From NCBI GenBank assembly GCA_017460175.1, contig JAFUBO010000004.1, forward strand, positions 149,592-213,591: a stretch of DNA of 64,000 nucleotides, read 5' to 3'. Within the stretch, counting starts at the first letter, position 1. The number at the start of each line of letters is the position of its first letter. Below are positions 35,877 through 46,111 of the stretch, in pieces. Made by a program: the position numbers and the translations under genes. The notes beneath the pieces were generated by a model. That model had not been told where the DNA came from and did not search any database. It saw nothing but the letters and a program-made list of their open reading frames with translations. The DNA comes from Bacilli bacterium (lineage in GTDB: Bacteria; Bacillota_I; Bacilli_A; RF39; UBA660).

Positions 35877-36745
35877 TGATTATTTTCTAATGCATTGTTT
35901 AATTCTTGTTGTGTTATAAATTCTGGAACTAATATTTTATCAGATATAATTTGATAAGTTCCATCTTCTTTTACATCAATAGCATCACCATTTATATTGA
36001 TTAATGTATTTACATCAGTTTGATATACATTAGCTATTGAGTATATACTTTGTCCATCTACATCTACTGATTTAGTATAATATTCTAAGTTTTCTGGATC
36101 AATTGAATAATTTAATTGTAATTTTTGATTCATATAAATCATGTTCGGATTTGTAATATGATTATCATTTTTTATTCTATTTATATTAATACCTGTTTCA
36201 GAACTTATTTCTGATAATGTATCTCCAATTTGTACAGTATAATATCTTGTTAAATTTATGCTATTATCAAGTTGTTCCTCTATTGTAGCTTGTTCTTCTT
36301 TTGCTAGTGCTCTTTTCTTATCAATTTCATTGGCACTTGCTAAAATAAGTGAAATTACAATAGCTACAGCTAATACACGATTTCTTATTGTATATTTTTC
36401 TATATTATCATTTTTTCTAATTCTTAATTTATCTAATTGATATAGAGCTTCACCTAATACATGAACCTTACCAATCTTTAATGATAAAAACATTTCATCT
36501 TCTTTATAATAATCGATAGCTGCTTTTTCTAATTTTTCATGTCTTTTACTAAAACAATTTTCTTTTTCTTCTTTTTTTACTTCGATTAAAGCATTTTTTA
36601 CTCTACCTTTAAAATGTTTATTTTCTAATTCTTTTTTTATTTTTTCTTGATTTTCTTTTTCTTTTTTTTCACGTTCTATACGAATTTTATAAATTGCCTC
36701 TATTTCTTCATCAGGTAAATTCCTTAGGTAATCATTATTTGTCAT
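35870..36745 (-). CDS. Membrane protein with C-terminal LysM domains
   Basis: About 291 residues. The N-terminal 120 are cytoplasmic, basic and coiled-coil-like (KIRIEREKKEKENQEKIKKE). One transmembrane helix (about 126-143) follows. Outside the membrane lies a clear LysM repeat (YYTVQIGDTLSEISSETGININRI...NPNMIYMNQKLQL) and a more divergent second one (VDVDGQSIYSIANVYQTDVNTLI). LysM binds peptidoglycan N-acetylglucosamine, so the protein may tether a cytoplasmic component to the wall. No hydrolase domain. GAGGGG sets ATG 36745. Confidence 0.82.
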   Translation of the reverse strand: MTNNDYLRNLPDEEIEAIYKIRIEREKKEKENQEKIKKELENKHFKGRVKNALIEVKKEEKENCFSKRHEKLEKAAIDYYKEDEMFLSLKIGKVHVLGEALYQLDKLRIRKNDNIEKYTIRNRVLAVAIVISLILASANEIDKKRALAKEEQATIEEQLDNSINLTRYYTVQIGDTLSEISSETGININRIKNDNHITNPNMIYMNQKLQLNYSIDPENLEYYTKSVDVDGQSIYSIANVYQTDVNTLININGDAIDVKEDGTYQIISDKILVPEFITQQELNNALENNQK

Positions 36746-36804
36746 TTGAACCCCTCTTTCCAAAACGTGTAGTAATTATATCATATTTCTTAAAAAATGT
36801 CAAT

Positions 36805-38196
36805 TTAAGTAAAGTTTTTAAATGATTTTAATATATTATTTTCTTTAGAATAAATTGCTAATAATTTACTATTTTTATTAATAAATATTACTTTATCTAA
36901 AATATTCCAATTATCATTTATAGGCATTCCATTAGATATTTTTTTCTCTAAATCAGTTTCTACCACTATTTTTTGATAATTTAGTGTATCTACAATACTA
37001 TGTAGTTTTAAATTATTGATGTCATTAATACTATCAGTATCGGTAATAGTAATATTTCCTTGTTTAGTTCTTTTTAAATCAGTCATAGTAGCATATACTC
37101 CTAAAGATTTACCTATATCATGGATTAAGCTTCTAATATAACAACCTTTAGTTACTAAACATTTAAATTTAAATGTATTATTATTATTTTCTAATAATTC
37201 TATTTCTTTAATAGTCACTTCTTTTTTTGGAAGTTCTACTTTTTTATTTTCTCTTGCATATTCATACAGTTTTTTACCATCTTTTTTTACTGCAGAATAT
37301 ATTGGAACTTCTTGCATATAAGTTTTTTTATAACTGTTTAATATTTCTTTTATATTTAAATTACTAGGTATTTCACATTTGTTTAAAACTTTTCCAGTAT
37401 TATCATATGTATCAGTTTCATAACCTAATTCAACTGTCGCAATATATTCTTTGTCTTTGCTTGTCAATAGTTCTACTATTTTACAAGCTTTACCTACTGT
37501 TACGATTAATACTCCTGTAGCTAAAGGATCTAATGTACCAGTATGTCCAACACGTTTTATACCAAAATTTTTACTAATAGTATTAACTACGTCAAAAGAA
37601 GTTACATCTTTTGGTTTATTAATATAAAGAATAGTTCCAAAATCTTTCATGTATTCTTCTAAACATAAATCGTTTTCATATATTATTTTAGCAGGAAACT
37701 CTCCAACATATCTAAAATGCCATGGTTCATAAGAGTATCCGGTAATAGTCTTTTTTTCTTTAGGATATCTTAATATAAATCCATATTTATGTAAATTTTT
37801 ATGTATTTCTTCAAATATATCTCTATATTCTAATAAATCCATATCTTCTCTTATATATCTATCATTTATTTTTAACATTATATCTATAGCTAAACCTGTA
37901 TGGTGTTCAGAGTAACCTGGGTCAGCTACATAGTTATCGCAATATTCTTGTCCATTATTTTCTAAATAATGATTATATAATTCTTCTTGTCTATTAATAC
38001 TCCTATATGAATCATCAATATCTATATAAATATTTTTACTTTTTAAAAATTCTTTTAGTTTTAAAAAATTATTATAAGCATTTTCTTCTACTTGTATTTT
38101 TTCATTTAATTCATTAATAGTGTTAATAAGATTACATTTATCAAGATAATTATTTTTTATTTTGTTTTCTTTATTAACAAGAACTGTGTATTTCAT
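36805..38196 (-). CDS. truB: Fusion of a VanY-type D,D-peptidase and tRNA pseudouridine synthase TruB
   Basis: One open frame of 463 codons with two unrelated enzymes. Residues 1-175 form an M15B VanY domain: SYRS, SEHHTGLAIDI (zinc ligands His98 and Asp105), EPWHFRYVG (Glu157, His160). It lacks a signal peptide. Residues 187-463 form TruB: INKPKDVTSFDVV, GHTGTLDPLATGVLIV (catalytic Asp223), VTKGCYIRSLIHDIG and a C-terminal PUA-like end. TruB makes Psi55 in tRNA. An internal ATG at 37648-37650 (Met183) sits at the junction and could yield free TruB, although its ribosome site is poor. Start chosen from GGTGATG before ATG 38196. Confidence 0.93.
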   Translation of the reverse strand: MKYTVLVNKENKIKNNYLDKCNLINTINELNEKIQVEENAYNNFLKLKEFLKSKNIYIDIDDSYRSINRQEELYNHYLENNGQEYCDNYVADPGYSEHHTGLAIDIMLKINDRYIREDMDLLEYRDIFEEIHKNLHKYGFILRYPKEKKTITGYSYEPWHFRYVGEFPAKIIYENDLCLEEYMKDFGTILYINKPKDVTSFDVVNTISKNFGIKRVGHTGTLDPLATGVLIVTVGKACKIVELLTSKDKEYIATVELGYETDTYDNTGKVLNKCEIPSNLNIKEILNSYKKTYMQEVPIYSAVKKDGKKLYEYARENKKVELPKKEVTIKEIELLENNNNTFKFKCLVTKGCYIRSLIHDIGKSLGVYATMTDLKRTKQGNITITDTDSINDINNLKLHSIVDTLNYQKIVVETDLEKKISNGMPINDNWNILDKVIFINKNSKLLAIYSKENNILKSFKNFT

Positions 38197-38220
38197 AACA
38201 TCACCAAGTAAATTATAACA

Positions 38221-38247
38221 TAAAAAAAGAAGTAATAATTACTTCTT
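38221..38247 (-). terminator. Terminator after the bactofilin-like gene
   Basis: AAGAAGTAA (38227-38235) pairs with TTACTTCTT (38239-38247), followed on the minus strand by T-rich sequence; overlaps the stop. Confidence 0.7.
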
Positions 38248-39315
38248 CTCTGTTATTTTATCTTTAAATAGAATTGTATACATACCTAAACCAAATATTA
38301 ATGAAATAAATCCTACTAATCCACCAATAATTGGAATTATTCTAATTAAATATATAATTAATAATGATAATGTAAATATTCCATATTTATTTTTGATACT
38401 CTTTCCAAATACTAAATTACCAAAGTAATATGTAGTTGGGATAATTGATAAATAAACTAATAGTCCATATACAATTAATGACACTATACTAAGTGGTATA
38501 CCTACTACTGTAATCATTAGGATAACTGCAGCAATTGGTAAAAGAATTAAGAATGCGAATCCTAATAATGCTGTTAAAGCTATTTTACCAAATGATTTTT
38601 CTTTTTTAGCAATTTTTGCAAATAATTCTTTGTTACATGCTATTAAGATTAAACCAATTATTAACATTGCAATAAATCTATATCCTGCACTTAATAATTT
38701 AGTAATAAAAATACTTACTGGACTTATTTCTACTTTTACACTATTTGTGTTACTTTTATAAGTTTCTTTTTCTCCTACTTTAGCATCTTTTGAAATTTCA
38801 ATTTTTGCATCAGATGGATAAATTAATTTACCAGTTATTTCTGCATCCTTTCCTAATTCAATGTTTTCGCAATCTAGATTAAGATCTCCATTAATTTTAG
38901 AATTAATTACTACATCACTTCCTGCTATATAAGCATTTCTTGTAATATCAGAATTTATAATGATGTTTGTTCCTGCCACATATAAATCTCTAATTTCAGA
39001 AGCTTCTACTGTAATAAAATTACCTGCAACAAATGCATCCTTTGTACTAACACCATCAAGTGTAACATTATTACCTGCAGTAAATAAGTAATCTTGTTTA
39101 GATGATACGTAAACAATGTTACCTGCAGCAAAACCTATACCATCAATATCTGATGAAAGTTTCACACTATTTCCAGCTACAAATGTTGTAGCACTTTTTT
39201 CTTCTTCGACATTTGCACTATTATCTGCAATAAAATTATTTAATTCTTCTGCATTAACTGGAATAGCTACTAATGATAATATCATTACTAATAATAAACA
39301 TATTTTCTTTTTCAT
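38239..39315 (-). CDS. Exported bactofilin-like beta-helix protein with membrane domain
   Basis: 358 residues. A signal peptide (about 1-22, ending VNAEE) is followed by a ladder of short repeats (FVAGNSVKLSSDIDGIGFAAGNIVYVSS, DAFVAGNFITVEAS, NAYIAGSDVVINSKINGDLNLDCENIELG) forming a right-handed beta-helix as in polymer-forming bactofilins. Three or four transmembrane helices follow from about residue 213. This signal peptide-bactofilin-TM arrangement occurs in Firmicutes as a predicted cell-surface scaffold; its role is unproven. A minus-strand hairpin ends the unit. Confidence 0.78.
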   Translation of the reverse strand: MKKKICLLLVMILSLVAIPVNAEELNNFIADNSANVEEEKSATTFVAGNSVKLSSDIDGIGFAAGNIVYVSSKQDYLFTAGNNVTLDGVSTKDAFVAGNFITVEASEIRDLYVAGTNIIINSDITRNAYIAGSDVVINSKINGDLNLDCENIELGKDAEITGKLIYPSDAKIEISKDAKVGEKETYKSNTNSVKVEISPVSIFITKLLSAGYRFIAMLIIGLILIACNKELFAKIAKKEKSFGKIALTALLGFAFLILLPIAAVILMITVVGIPLSIVSLIVYGLLVYLSIIPTTYYFGNLVFGKSIKNKYGIFTLSLLIIYLIRIIPIIGGLVGFISLIFGLGMYTILFKDKITEKK

Positions 39316-39350
39316 AATATCCTCCTTAAAATAATTATATCATATATTTT

Positions 39351-39383
39351 AAAAAAAAGAATTTGATAAATCAAATTCTTTAA
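39351..39383 (-). terminator. Terminator after the surface protein gene
   Basis: AAGAATTTGA (39357-39366) pairs with TCAAATTCTT (39371-39380), followed on the minus strand by T8. Confidence 0.75.
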
Positions 39384-40498
39384 TTTCCTGGATTTGCAGT
39401 AGCTCCTTGTCCGCCACCACAGGCCATAGCACCAGTATTACTAACCCAACATGAGTAATTACCTTGGCTAACACTAAATATAGTTATATGTGATGTAGTA
39501 TCTTTATATACTGTACTATGGAAATCATTACTATTACCACAATCAGTATACATTGGATAACCAGCTCTAACAACACATGTATTACCCCATAGTGAGCGAG
39601 ATTGTAGTAAATTTAAATTATTTGTATATTTAGAATCATCTGTAGTACCTTCTAAACAGAATACACGTTCAGTAGGTTCTCCCATATTTTTTATTCCACA
39701 TACGAATCCACGAGTTATTTTATCATTATTATCTAATATATATCCTAAGAAGTATGATCTTTGATTATCATTTGTATCTTTCAATGTTGTATAATCAGTT
39801 GTATATTCTGATAATGTTGACCTTGTATTTGTTCCATTATCTGCATAATATAATTGTGGTATAACATTTGTAGTTACATAATATGAATATACACAATTTG
39901 GTCCTGGACATGCAAATCTTTCAGCAGTAGCATTTGAATCTGCTTGACCATATTCTACTTCATATGTAAATGTATATGTTACGCTATCTTCCATTGCATT
40001 TAATTCTTCTTGTGTAATAGCTGTTGGATCAAAATAAACTCTTACTAAATATTTTTCTATTGTATTTGTACTATTCTTTTTTGCTAATAAATCATTTTTA
40101 GTTGGTGTACCACCATTATCATATGCTACTGTATATTTGATGTATGATGGTAATGCAGGTGATACTGTATTGTTTATATTAGTAATCATTGCATCAATTG
40201 AACCTGCATTTACTGCATCTATAGTAAATTCATAAAAATCTCCTGGTTGATTAAGTGTTACATTCCATGTAGCAATTGTATTTAAAGTTTGTCCACTTTC
40301 TGCACTTAATACTGGCGGTGTTGTTGTTACAGATCCTGCCGTCACTACTGGATTAGCCCAATACACATTCCATGATTGTTTTGATATATTTGTTGTTCCA
40401 CTTATTTTTAATGTTGTTGATAAAGCTGCATATCCTACTGATACTGCTAATAATAATATTAATAATAATAAATATCTATTTCTTTTTTTATTTTTCAT
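39380..40498 (-). CDS. Large exported surface protein (TasA/pilin-like N-terminus)
   Basis: 372 residues. The N-terminus KNKKRNRYLLLLILLLAVSV is a signal/anchor helix; it is followed by GYAALSTTLKISGTT and SWNVYWANP. This pattern recurs in surface proteins of gut Firmicutes and resembles SipW-dependent TasA/CalY precursors. The first 180 residues look like one Ig-like beta domain. The last 180 contain eight Cys, including CPGPNC, CGIKN, CVVRAGYPMYTDCGN and CWVSNTGAMAC, and end in a Gly/Asn-rich tail. No sortase motif. Likely an adhesin or fibre component; the function is not established. Confidence 0.65.
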   Translation of the reverse strand: MKNKKRNRYLLLLILLLAVSVGYAALSTTLKISGTTNISKQSWNVYWANPVVTAGSVTTTPPVLSAESGQTLNTIATWNVTLNQPGDFYEFTIDAVNAGSIDAMITNINNTVSPALPSYIKYTVAYDNGGTPTKNDLLAKKNSTNTIEKYLVRVYFDPTAITQEELNAMEDSVTYTFTYEVEYGQADSNATAERFACPGPNCVYSYYVTTNVIPQLYYADNGTNTRSTLSEYTTDYTTLKDTNDNQRSYFLGYILDNNDKITRGFVCGIKNMGEPTERVFCLEGTTDDSKYTNNLNLLQSRSLWGNTCVVRAGYPMYTDCGNSNDFHSTVYKDTTSHITIFSVSQGNYSCWVSNTGAMACGGGQGATANPGN

Positions 40499-40582
40499 AA
40501 TATCCTCCTATTATTATTTTAATTATATAACATAACAATCTTTTATTCAATTAAATTAATCCCGTTGATTGTAAATTGACAA

Positions 40583-40608
40583 TAAAAAAAGATGATTAAT
40601 CATCTTTT
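40583..40608 (-). terminator. polC terminator
   Basis: AAAAGATGA (40587-40595) pairs with TCATCTTTT (40600-40608), followed on the minus strand by T7; overlaps the polC stop. Confidence 0.8.
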
Positions 40609-43600
40609 AAAATAGACTTAATTGATTTGAATCAGGTAATCCTTCAAAGATTCCCATATCTTTCATTTTATCAATTAGTGTTTGTGATACTTTTGCACGT
40701 CGTTGAATATCTTCTATACTTATAAATTTAGATTTTTCACGTTCTTTTACTATGTTTTTAGCAACAGTATCACCTAATCCATCAATTGCTGAAAATGGTG
40801 GATAAATTTCATTATCACTTTTTACTTTCCATGTTGTTGCTTCGGATTCATATAAATCTATTGGTAAAAATTTCATTTTTCGTGCTGTAGCTTCTAAAGC
40901 AATTTTTAAAGATTCAGCTTGACCATTTTCTTTATTAGTAGCTTCGTAACCTTTTGCTTCTATATCTTGTAGTCTTGCTTTTATTGAATCATATCCTTTA
41001 ATCATTGGTTCTACATCAATATCTGTTGCTTTTGAAGAATACCATGATGCATAGAAATATACCGGCATGTGTACTTTGTACCATGCAATTCTAAATGCAG
41101 AAATAACATATGCGGCAGCATGGGCTTTTGGAAACATGTATTTAATTTTTTGACATGAACCTATAAACCATTCTGGAATATTTGCCTCTTGCATTGTTTT
41201 AACATGTTCTTTCCATGTTTCTGGGTCTTTACTTGCTTTTCCTTTACGAACAAATTCCATTATTTTAAAGGCTTTTAATGGTTTTACTCCATTGTACATT
41301 AAATAAACCATAATATCATCACGACATCCTATAGTATCTTTAAACGGAACTATGTTTTTTTCTATTAATTCTTGAGCATTACCAAGCCATACATCAGTAC
41401 CATGAGAAAGTCCTGATATTTTAACAAGTTCTCCGAAAGTAGTAGGACGTGTATCTTCTACAAGTTTAATTGTGAATGGTGTACCAAATTCAGGTATTCC
41501 AAGAGTTCCTGTATTACACATAATTTGTTCCTTAGTAACTCCTAATACATCAGTTGAAGTAAATATACTCATTGTATCTTTATCATCCATTGGTACTTTT
41601 AAAATATCTGTATGAGATGCATTCTGAATAAGTCTTAATTGTGTAGGATCAGAGTGACCTAAAATATCAAGTTTTAATAAGCATTGATCAATTGAGTGGT
41701 AATCAAAGTGTGTTGTTCTCCACTCTGCAGTTGCATCTTCAGCAGGAAATTGGAAAGGTGTAAAATCAAATACTTCTTTATAATCAGGTACAACAACTAT
41801 TCCACCTGGATGTTGTCCAGTTGTTCTTTTTACTCCAGTACAACCAATTGCTAAGCGTTCTACTTCTGCATTACGCATATCTTCTATTCCATGTTCCTCT
41901 AAGTATCCTTTAACAAATCCGAATGCAGTTTTATCGGCTACTGTACCTATCGTACCTGCTCTATATACATTATCTTCTCCAAATAATACTTTAGTATAGG
42001 CATGTGCTGATGCTTGATTCAAATCTGAAAAGTTAAGATCAATATCTGGTACTTTATCAGCATTAAATCCTAAGAACGTAGCAAATGGCATATCTTGTCC
42101 ATCTTTTAAAAGAGGAATATGACAATTAGGACATTCTTTATCTGGTAAGTCAAAACCTGAAGAGTAAGTAGCTCCATATGGGTTACCATCATCATCTTCA
42201 AATATACTTAATTTACATTTTTCACATCTATAATGAGCAGCAAGTGGATTAACTTCAGTAATACCCATCATTGTAGCTACAAAACTAGATCCAACAGATC
42301 CACGGGAACCTACAAGATAACCTTCATCATTGGAGTGTTTAACAAGTCTTTGAGCAATCAAGTAAATAGGATCAAATCCACCACCAATAACTCCTCCTAA
42401 AGTCTTTTTAGTTTTCTTTTCTAATTCTTTTTCATCTAGTTCTTCTTCACTAGTAGTTTTAACATATTCTTTGACAAATTCTACTACTTTGTCTTTACCT
42501 TGTAGTAATAAATCATGTAATTCTTTATGCGATTTTATATTAAATTCTTCTTCATTTAAATTTTCTTTTTCTAATCTTTCAGTTATTATTTTATATACAA
42601 TATCTCCATATAATTCTACTGCGATTCGCTCTTCTATTGCATATGGTAGAGGATCTCCATACCAAAGAGCTGCCTTTGTGTAAACTAAATCTGTAACTAC
42701 TGCAGGGCAATCTAAATAACTTTCTCCATCATCACTTTTAACTCTTGGAGAGAATGGAATTCCTCCTGTATCTGGTATTACTTCTACTATTTCGCAAGAG
42801 TCTGCAATTTTATTAGTGTTTGTTACTACTATTTCATATGCTTTATCTTCTCCTAAAAATTTAAAGTCTTCTAACATTTCATTTGTAGTTCTAAAGTGAT
42901 TAGATGGAATTTCTTTTATATCATTTTTGGCAAGAGGATGTCGTCCACCTCCTGGTACTTTTTGATTAACGATGATTTCTCGATAGATTTTATCTTCTCT
43001 TTTTATGTGATGAACATCTCCAGTAGCTACAATGATCTTTCCTGCTTCTTCTGTTACTCTAACTATTTTTTCAATATTAGCAGCTACTTCTACTTTAGTA
43101 CCAAAATCACCTGTTTGAATTAAATGATCATAACATTCTATTGGTTGTACCTCTACATAATCATAAAATCTTATAATGTTTGATAATTCATCATCACTTT
43201 TAGATTTAGCTTGACGGAATACTTCACTTTCATAGCAACCACTACCTATTAATAATCCTTCTCTATGTTCGTTAACTACACTTCTTAGAATTCTTGGAGT
43301 TTTATATAGGTATGTAGTATTAGCATATGAAATAAGTTTGAAAAGATTTTTTAAACCTTTCTTATTTTGAACTAATATATTAATATGGTGAGCTCTACCA
43401 TATTTATGAATTTCATCTTTTGATACTAGTTTATCTAAATCACTCATTTTATCAATATTACGATTAGATAATTTTTTTAACATTTTATGGAATACTAAAG
43501 CAGTTCCTTCAGCATCATAATCTCCTCTATGATGAGCTTCTTCATCCCAAGGTACTTCATAACGTTTTACTAATGCAGAAAGTGAGTGTCTTGCATATGT

Positions 43601-45223
43601 GTTATCTAATGTTCTTGACAATTCTAATGTATCTATTACAGGGTTTTTAAATTCTCCTAAATTATATTTTTTATAAGCCATTTCTAAGAATGAAACATCA
43701 AACTTAGCGTTATGTGCAACCATTGGACAATCTTTAAACCATTCAATAAATCTTTTTACTGCGTTTTCTTCATTATCTTTTCCTTCTAACATTTCATCTG
43801 TGATATTTGTAACATCTATAATTCTTTGAGGTAATTTTCTTCCTGGATTAATTAATTCATCATATTTTTCTAATATTTCACCATTTTTTATTTTAACAGC
43901 ACCTATTTCAATTATAGAGTCAGTTCCACCGGCGTTAAATCCTGTTGTTTCAAAATCAAATACAACAAAAGTTTCATCTAACATTATTTTATCATTTGGA
44001 CGAACTACAATATCAACATCATCATCAATCATAGTAAGTTCTGCACCATATATAGCTTTAAATGGTTTTTCTCCTTCAGCTAAATGTTTATTATGATCAG
44101 TTACCATACTAAATACATGAGGAAATCCTTGTACTCCGTTATGATCCGTGATAGCTACGGCATTCATTCCAAATTTCATAGCAGTTTTAATTATATCGGT
44201 CTCATCTGCTACTCCATCCATTTGACTCATTTTAGTATGACAATGTAACTCTACTCTTTTTACTTCTTCAGTATCTTTAATTTCTTCTTCATTCTTCTCA
44301 ATAGCAATTATATCTCTAGCATTAAGTACTAATTCTTTAGCAAACGTATCATCTTTTGTATAACCTCTTATTTTGTACCAATTACCTACTTTGAATTCTT
44401 TACTCAATCTTTTATATTCATCATCATCTCTTACAAATACTTTACAATAAATACTGTCTGATAAATCTGTTATTTTAAGAGTAATAATTTTAAAGTCTGT
44501 TTTACTTGATTCAAAAAAATCTACACCAAATACTTTGGCTTCTACTACAACATTGGCATCTTCTCCAATAATTGTTTTTATTTTTATAGGTTCTTCTTTT
44601 ATACCTCTTCCTATTATACTATTTGGATCTTTAGCCTCTCTTTTATATGTTTTCTTTTCAATAGGCTCTTCTTTTACTTCTGGTTTTATTTTAGTAGTTT
44701 CTGTCATTTCAGCTTTTTTTATTTCTTCTTCTACTTCTTCTAATACTTTATTATCATGTCTTTCTATTAATTTAATATCATATTTATATCCTATTTTTTT
44801 ATATAAATTATTTATTTTTTCTAAGACTTTTTCTAATTTTTTTTGTTCTACATCATTTGTGGATATTAATACTAAAAAATTATTTTCTAGTTGCATACTA
44901 TCTTTATAAATATCTAGTACTACTAATTCTTTTTTTAGTTGTTTTAAAAAGTATTGATAATATTCTAAATATAAGCTGTTATCAACATTTTTAATATTAA
45001 AAACAAATTCTATTTTTTCTGCATTTTTATCTAAAGTATATTTTTTTGTTTCTAATTCTTCATATACTTCTAGAGGTAATAGATTATCTTTTTCAATGAA
45101 AATACACCAAGCATCATTTTTAGAATTTACTTTTATTTTAGTCATTTTAGCATCATTAAAATATTGATAAGATTTCTCATCAATATTTATTTTATCTAAA
45201 AGTATCTTCATTTTTTCTTCCAT
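40607..45223 (-). CDS. polC: DNA polymerase III alpha subunit, PolC type
   Basis: About 1538 residues, the full PolC length, with the replicative polymerase of low-GC Gram-positives. Domain order: N-terminal domain I, OB fold (VVVEAKVFGVDFFESS), PHP part (VELHCHTKMSQMDGV), embedded DnaQ exonuclease (FVVFDFETTGF, VAHNAKFDVSFLEMAY, HHRGDYDAEGTA), the rest of PHP, then palm and fingers (GSRGSVGSSFVATMMGI, PDIDLNFSD), a Cys4 zinc region (CEKCKLS...CPNCHIP), and the C-terminal SQTLIDKMKDMGIFEGLPDSNQLSLF. The N-terminus has an extra Glu/Lys linker (EEVEEEIKKAEM). ATG 45223 follows a G-rich Shine-Dalgarno. Proofreading residues look intact. Confidence 0.97.
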   Translation of the reverse strand: MEEKMKILLDKINIDEKSYQYFNDAKMTKIKVNSKNDAWCIFIEKDNLLPLEVYEELETKKYTLDKNAEKIEFVFNIKNVDNSLYLEYYQYFLKQLKKELVVLDIYKDSMQLENNFLVLISTNDVEQKKLEKVLEKINNLYKKIGYKYDIKLIERHDNKVLEEVEEEIKKAEMTETTKIKPEVKEEPIEKKTYKREAKDPNSIIGRGIKEEPIKIKTIIGEDANVVVEAKVFGVDFFESSKTDFKIITLKITDLSDSIYCKVFVRDDDEYKRLSKEFKVGNWYKIRGYTKDDTFAKELVLNARDIIAIEKNEEEIKDTEEVKRVELHCHTKMSQMDGVADETDIIKTAMKFGMNAVAITDHNGVQGFPHVFSMVTDHNKHLAEGEKPFKAIYGAELTMIDDDVDIVVRPNDKIMLDETFVVFDFETTGFNAGGTDSIIEIGAVKIKNGEILEKYDELINPGRKLPQRIIDVTNITDEMLEGKDNEENAVKRFIEWFKDCPMVAHNAKFDVSFLEMAYKKYNLGEFKNPVIDTLELSRTLDNTYARHSLSALVKRYEVPWDEEAHHRGDYDAEGTALVFHKMLKKLSNRNIDKMSDLDKLVSKDEIHKYGRAHHINILVQNKKGLKNLFKLISYANTTYLYKTPRILRSVVNEHREGLLIGSGCYESEVFRQAKSKSDDELSNIIRFYDYVEVQPIECYDHLIQTGDFGTKVEVAANIEKIVRVTEEAGKIIVATGDVHHIKREDKIYREIIVNQKVPGGGRHPLAKNDIKEIPSNHFRTTNEMLEDFKFLGEDKAYEIVVTNTNKIADSCEIVEVIPDTGGIPFSPRVKSDDGESYLDCPAVVTDLVYTKAALWYGDPLPYAIEERIAVELYGDIVYKIITERLEKENLNEEEFNIKSHKELHDLLLQGKDKVVEFVKEYVKTTSEEELDEKELEKKTKKTLGGVIGGGFDPIYLIAQRLVKHSNDEGYLVGSRGSVGSSFVATMMGITEVNPLAAHYRCEKCKLSIFEDDDGNPYGATYSSGFDLPDKECPNCHIPLLKDGQDMPFATFLGFNADKVPDIDLNFSDLNQASAHAYTKVLFGEDNVYRAGTIGTVADKTAFGFVKGYLEEHGIEDMRNAEVERLAIGCTGVKRTTGQHPGGIVVVPDYKEVFDFTPFQFPAEDATAEWRTTHFDYHSIDQCLLKLDILGHSDPTQLRLIQNASHTDILKVPMDDKDTMSIFTSTDVLGVTKEQIMCNTGTLGIPEFGTPFTIKLVEDTRPTTFGELVKISGLSHGTDVWLGNAQELIEKNIVPFKDTIGCRDDIMVYLMYNGVKPLKAFKIMEFVRKGKASKDPETWKEHVKTMQEANIPEWFIGSCQKIKYMFPKAHAAAYVISAFRIAWYKVHMPVYFYASWYSSKATDIDVEPMIKGYDSIKARLQDIEAKGYEATNKENGQAESLKIALEATARKMKFLPIDLYESEATTWKVKSDNEIYPPFSAIDGLGDTVAKNIVKEREKSKFISIEDIQRRAKVSQTLIDKMKDMGIFEGLPDSNQLSLF

Positions 45224-45246
45224 TATAATCCCCCCCGTCAAGCATA

Positions 45247-46086
45247 CTACAATACTTCTTCATCTACTTTAGGCATTCTTGGTTCTCTTACTATGTACCT
45301 TTGATTACGAATACAGAATTCTATAAATTCTTCAATATCCATTCTCTTTAATTGCTTTTCATATGCATATTTATCTGCATCAAATACAATTTTATCACGC
45401 ATCATATAGTTATAAAATTCTTCTTTTGGTATTCCTAAATACATTAACCAATATGGATATAACCATCTTTTTAATGACTGTAGTGAAGGTGAACCAATTT
45501 GGTAACAACTTCTACCAGTTATTCGTGTTGCATATTCATTTAATATAGCAAGTTCTAATATTGCTTTTTTAAATTTTTCATATTGTTCTTTGTATCTTTT
45601 TATATTATTTTTCACAATTGACATATGTATTTGATATAGTAATTTTAGTGGTTCTTTTTTATCAATTTCTTTTCCTACTATTAATACTCCTTCTTTAAAA
45701 TGATCAATTATGTTCAATTCTTTATTAACTACAAATATTAAATAGTTAGGTATTTTTTTTCTTAATATATTTTTAACTAAATATTCGTTTTCTTTTTTAT
45801 TTTTATCCCATATTTGCATAATTTCAACGCGAGAATTTTCTGCTTGTTTTTTTAATTTTTCATAGTCTTTTGTCTCTAGAATTATGTTATATACTGTATC
45901 ATCATTAGGAATAAAATTTTTATAATCTTTTAATATTTCATTTTTATCTTTAAATGTAGCATTATACTCATTTTTATATGTATCCCATATTTTTTGCTTT
46001 AATTTATAAATTTGTTCTGAAATACTAGCTCCAAATAGCAAATTCCATATAAGTACGTAATCATTAACAATAAATTTGGTATTCAT
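45247..46086 (-). CDS. Unknown protein upstream of polC
   Basis: 279 residues, basic, soluble, mostly helical; Trp/Tyr-rich stretches (IWNLLFGASISEQIYKL, SLQSLKRWLYPYWLMYLG) and an internal ARITGRSCYQIGSPSL segment. No signal peptide or known motif. It lies 23 nt upstream of polC and ends with its own stop, so the two are probably cotranscribed. Could be a lineage-specific protein. Confidence 0.65.
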   Translation of the reverse strand: MNTKFIVNDYVLIWNLLFGASISEQIYKLKQKIWDTYKNEYNATFKDKNEILKDYKNFIPNDDTVYNIILETKDYEKLKKQAENSRVEIMQIWDKNKKENEYLVKNILRKKIPNYLIFVVNKELNIIDHFKEGVLIVGKEIDKKEPLKLLYQIHMSIVKNNIKRYKEQYEKFKKAILELAILNEYATRITGRSCYQIGSPSLQSLKRWLYPYWLMYLGIPKEEFYNYMMRDKIVFDADKYAYEKQLKRMDIEEFIEFCIRNQRYIVREPRMPKVDEEVL

Positions 46087-46111
46087 ATTTTCACCACCAT
46101 ATCTATCATAT

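Noticed and set aside
44535-44909. Plus-strand 124-codon ORF inside polC
   Set aside because: Antisense to the polC N-terminal region, with hydrophobic, biased composition typical of a shadow.
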